NCBI GenBank assembly: GCA_900321845.1
Contig: ONXT01000103.1
Span: 1 to 5,983, forward strand
Reading direction: 5' to 3'
Source of the DNA: an uncultured Bacteroidales bacterium
Lineage (GTDB): Bacteria > Bacteroidota > Bacteroidia > Bacteroidales > WCHB1-69
DNA length: 5,983 nt
Shown piece after piece: positions 5,338 to 5,983 of this stretch. The position numbers and the translations under genes are program-made. The notes beneath the pieces were generated by a model. The model ran no database searches. It saw only the letters and a program-made list of their open reading frames with translations, and was not told the origin of the DNA. The stretch's first letter is position 1. Each line of letters begins with the position of its first letter.

Positions 5338-5983
5338 ATGAAAAAAGACAATCATAACGAACAAGGAAAGAAAATAACCCGGCGCGGATTTTTGAAGGTG
5401 CTGGGAGCCAGTAGCGCGGTGGTGGCGGCCGGCGGACTTATGGAAGCGTGCAACGGCGGCAAGACAACCGAAGCTGAAACATCGTCTCAGGAGCCCCCGA
5501 AAGGACAGATGACCTACCGCATCAACCACAACACCAACGACAAGGTCTCCATCCTCGGCTTTGGCATGATGCGACTGCCCGTAGTGGGTGGCGCACTCGG
5601 TGCTTCCGGGCGCGAAGACCCCGACGCGCCCCTCGATCAGGAGATGATCAACAGGCAGGTTGACTATGCGCTTGAACACGGTGTCAACTACTTCGACACC
5701 TCCCCCGCCTACTGCAAGGGACGCAGCGAGGAGGCCACCGGCATCGCACTCGCCCGACACAAACGCTCCGACTACTTCATTGCCACCAAACTGTCGAACT
5801 TCGCACCTGAAACATGGCCCGAAAAAGAGTCGAAGGCGATGTTCGAGCAATCGCTGAAATACCTGCAGACCGACTATGTGGATTACCTGCTCCTGCACAG
5901 CGTGGGCGGCGGTGACGACTGCTATCAGATGTTCAACCAGCGCTATATGGACAACGGCATCCTCGACTGGCTGGTGGAGCAGA
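5338..5983 (+). CDS. Aldo/keto reductase family protein with N-terminal Tat signal, 3'-truncated by window edge
   Basis: The frame is open from ATG 5338 to the window end, giving 215 complete codons. Residues 14-20 read TRRGFLK, a full twin-arginine motif, followed by a hydrophobic region (about 21-35) and a low-complexity Thr/Glu/Ser linker (41-52). The aldo/keto reductase barrel starts near GFGMMRLP (74-81). All four classical catalytic residues are in context: Asp120 and Tyr125 (YFDTSPAY), Lys151 (IATKL) and His187 (YLLLHS). The family reduces carbonyls with NAD(P)H in the cytosol; export through Tat would place this member outside the inner membrane. The nucleotide-binding C-terminal part, and any C-terminal iron-sulfur motif such as some bacterial relatives carry, are beyond the window. 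An in-frame ATG at 5302, two bases after the preceding stop, is an alternative start adding 12 residues; 5338 is preferred because of the A/T-rich leader and the normal signal length. Substrate unknown. Confidence 0.88.
   Translation, partial: MKKDNHNEQGKKITRRGFLKVLGASSAVVAAGGLMEACNGGKTTEAETSSQEPPKGQMTYRINHNTNDKVSILGFGMMRLPVVGGALGASGREDPDAPLDQEMINRQVDYALEHGVNYFDTSPAYCKGRSEEATGIALARHKRSDYFIATKLSNFAPETWPEKESKAMFEQSLKYLQTDYVDYLLLHSVGGGDDCYQMFNQRYMDNGILDWLVEQ

Noticed and set aside
5437..5451. LMEAC at the end of the reductase signal region, considered as a lipoprotein lipobox with Cys38
   Set aside because: Glu at -2 departs from the lipobox consensus. The following linker would suit a lipoprotein, but the motif alone does not support the call.
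5065..5898. A 277-codon open frame on the - strand spanning the end of the iron-sulfur gene and the start of the reductase
   Set aside because: It crosses two recognisable + strand genes and their gap, and no domain is apparent in its translation.

Overview
The window reads as chromosomal DNA from a Bacteroidota bacterium, most likely order Bacteroidales. The topoisomerase and IspG sequences carry the Bacteroidales forms of their conserved blocks (EGDSASGS, DADVDGMHIRLLL and RFKGLGEISP; the B-domain pattern ISCPSCGRT...GVMGCVVNGPGEMADAD). There are no obvious Shine-Dalgarno sequences before the starts. One intergenic region has a Bacteroidota-type -7 promoter element (TAnnTTTG). The genus cannot be told from this stretch. 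All genes lie on the + strand and are closely packed, and I see no RNA gene, CRISPR array, insertion sequence or phage gene.

Layout. Positions 2-1228 hold the 3' two thirds of a type IIA topoisomerase B subunit gene (parE-like). After 42 bases comes ispG (1271-2605), the [4Fe-4S] enzyme of the MEP isoprenoid pathway, here in a shortened form. A 94-base AT-rich gap with a probable promoter follows. Then comes a four-gene group: tatA (2700-2909) and tatC (2906-3709), which overlap by four bases; a degenerate CTRAnnn heptamer repeat that begins inside the tatC 3' end; a polytopic NapH-NapG-like iron-sulfur fusion protein (3758-5299); and an aldo/keto reductase with an N-terminal twin-arginine signal (5338 to the window end, incomplete).

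How the genes may work together. The first two are housekeeping genes. The last four form a plausible functional unit: a minimal TatA-TatC translocon encoded directly upstream of two likely clients. One is a redox enzyme with a textbook TRRGFLK signal. The other is a membrane iron-sulfur protein with two predicted cytosolic and four predicted extracytoplasmic [4Fe-4S] clusters, joined by an internal Tat-like segment (KRAFT plus a hydrophobic stretch). The most interesting hypothesis is a quinol- or cytosol-linked electron route to a periplasmic aldo/keto reductase. The individual families are recognisable; the coupling between them and the substrate are inferences.
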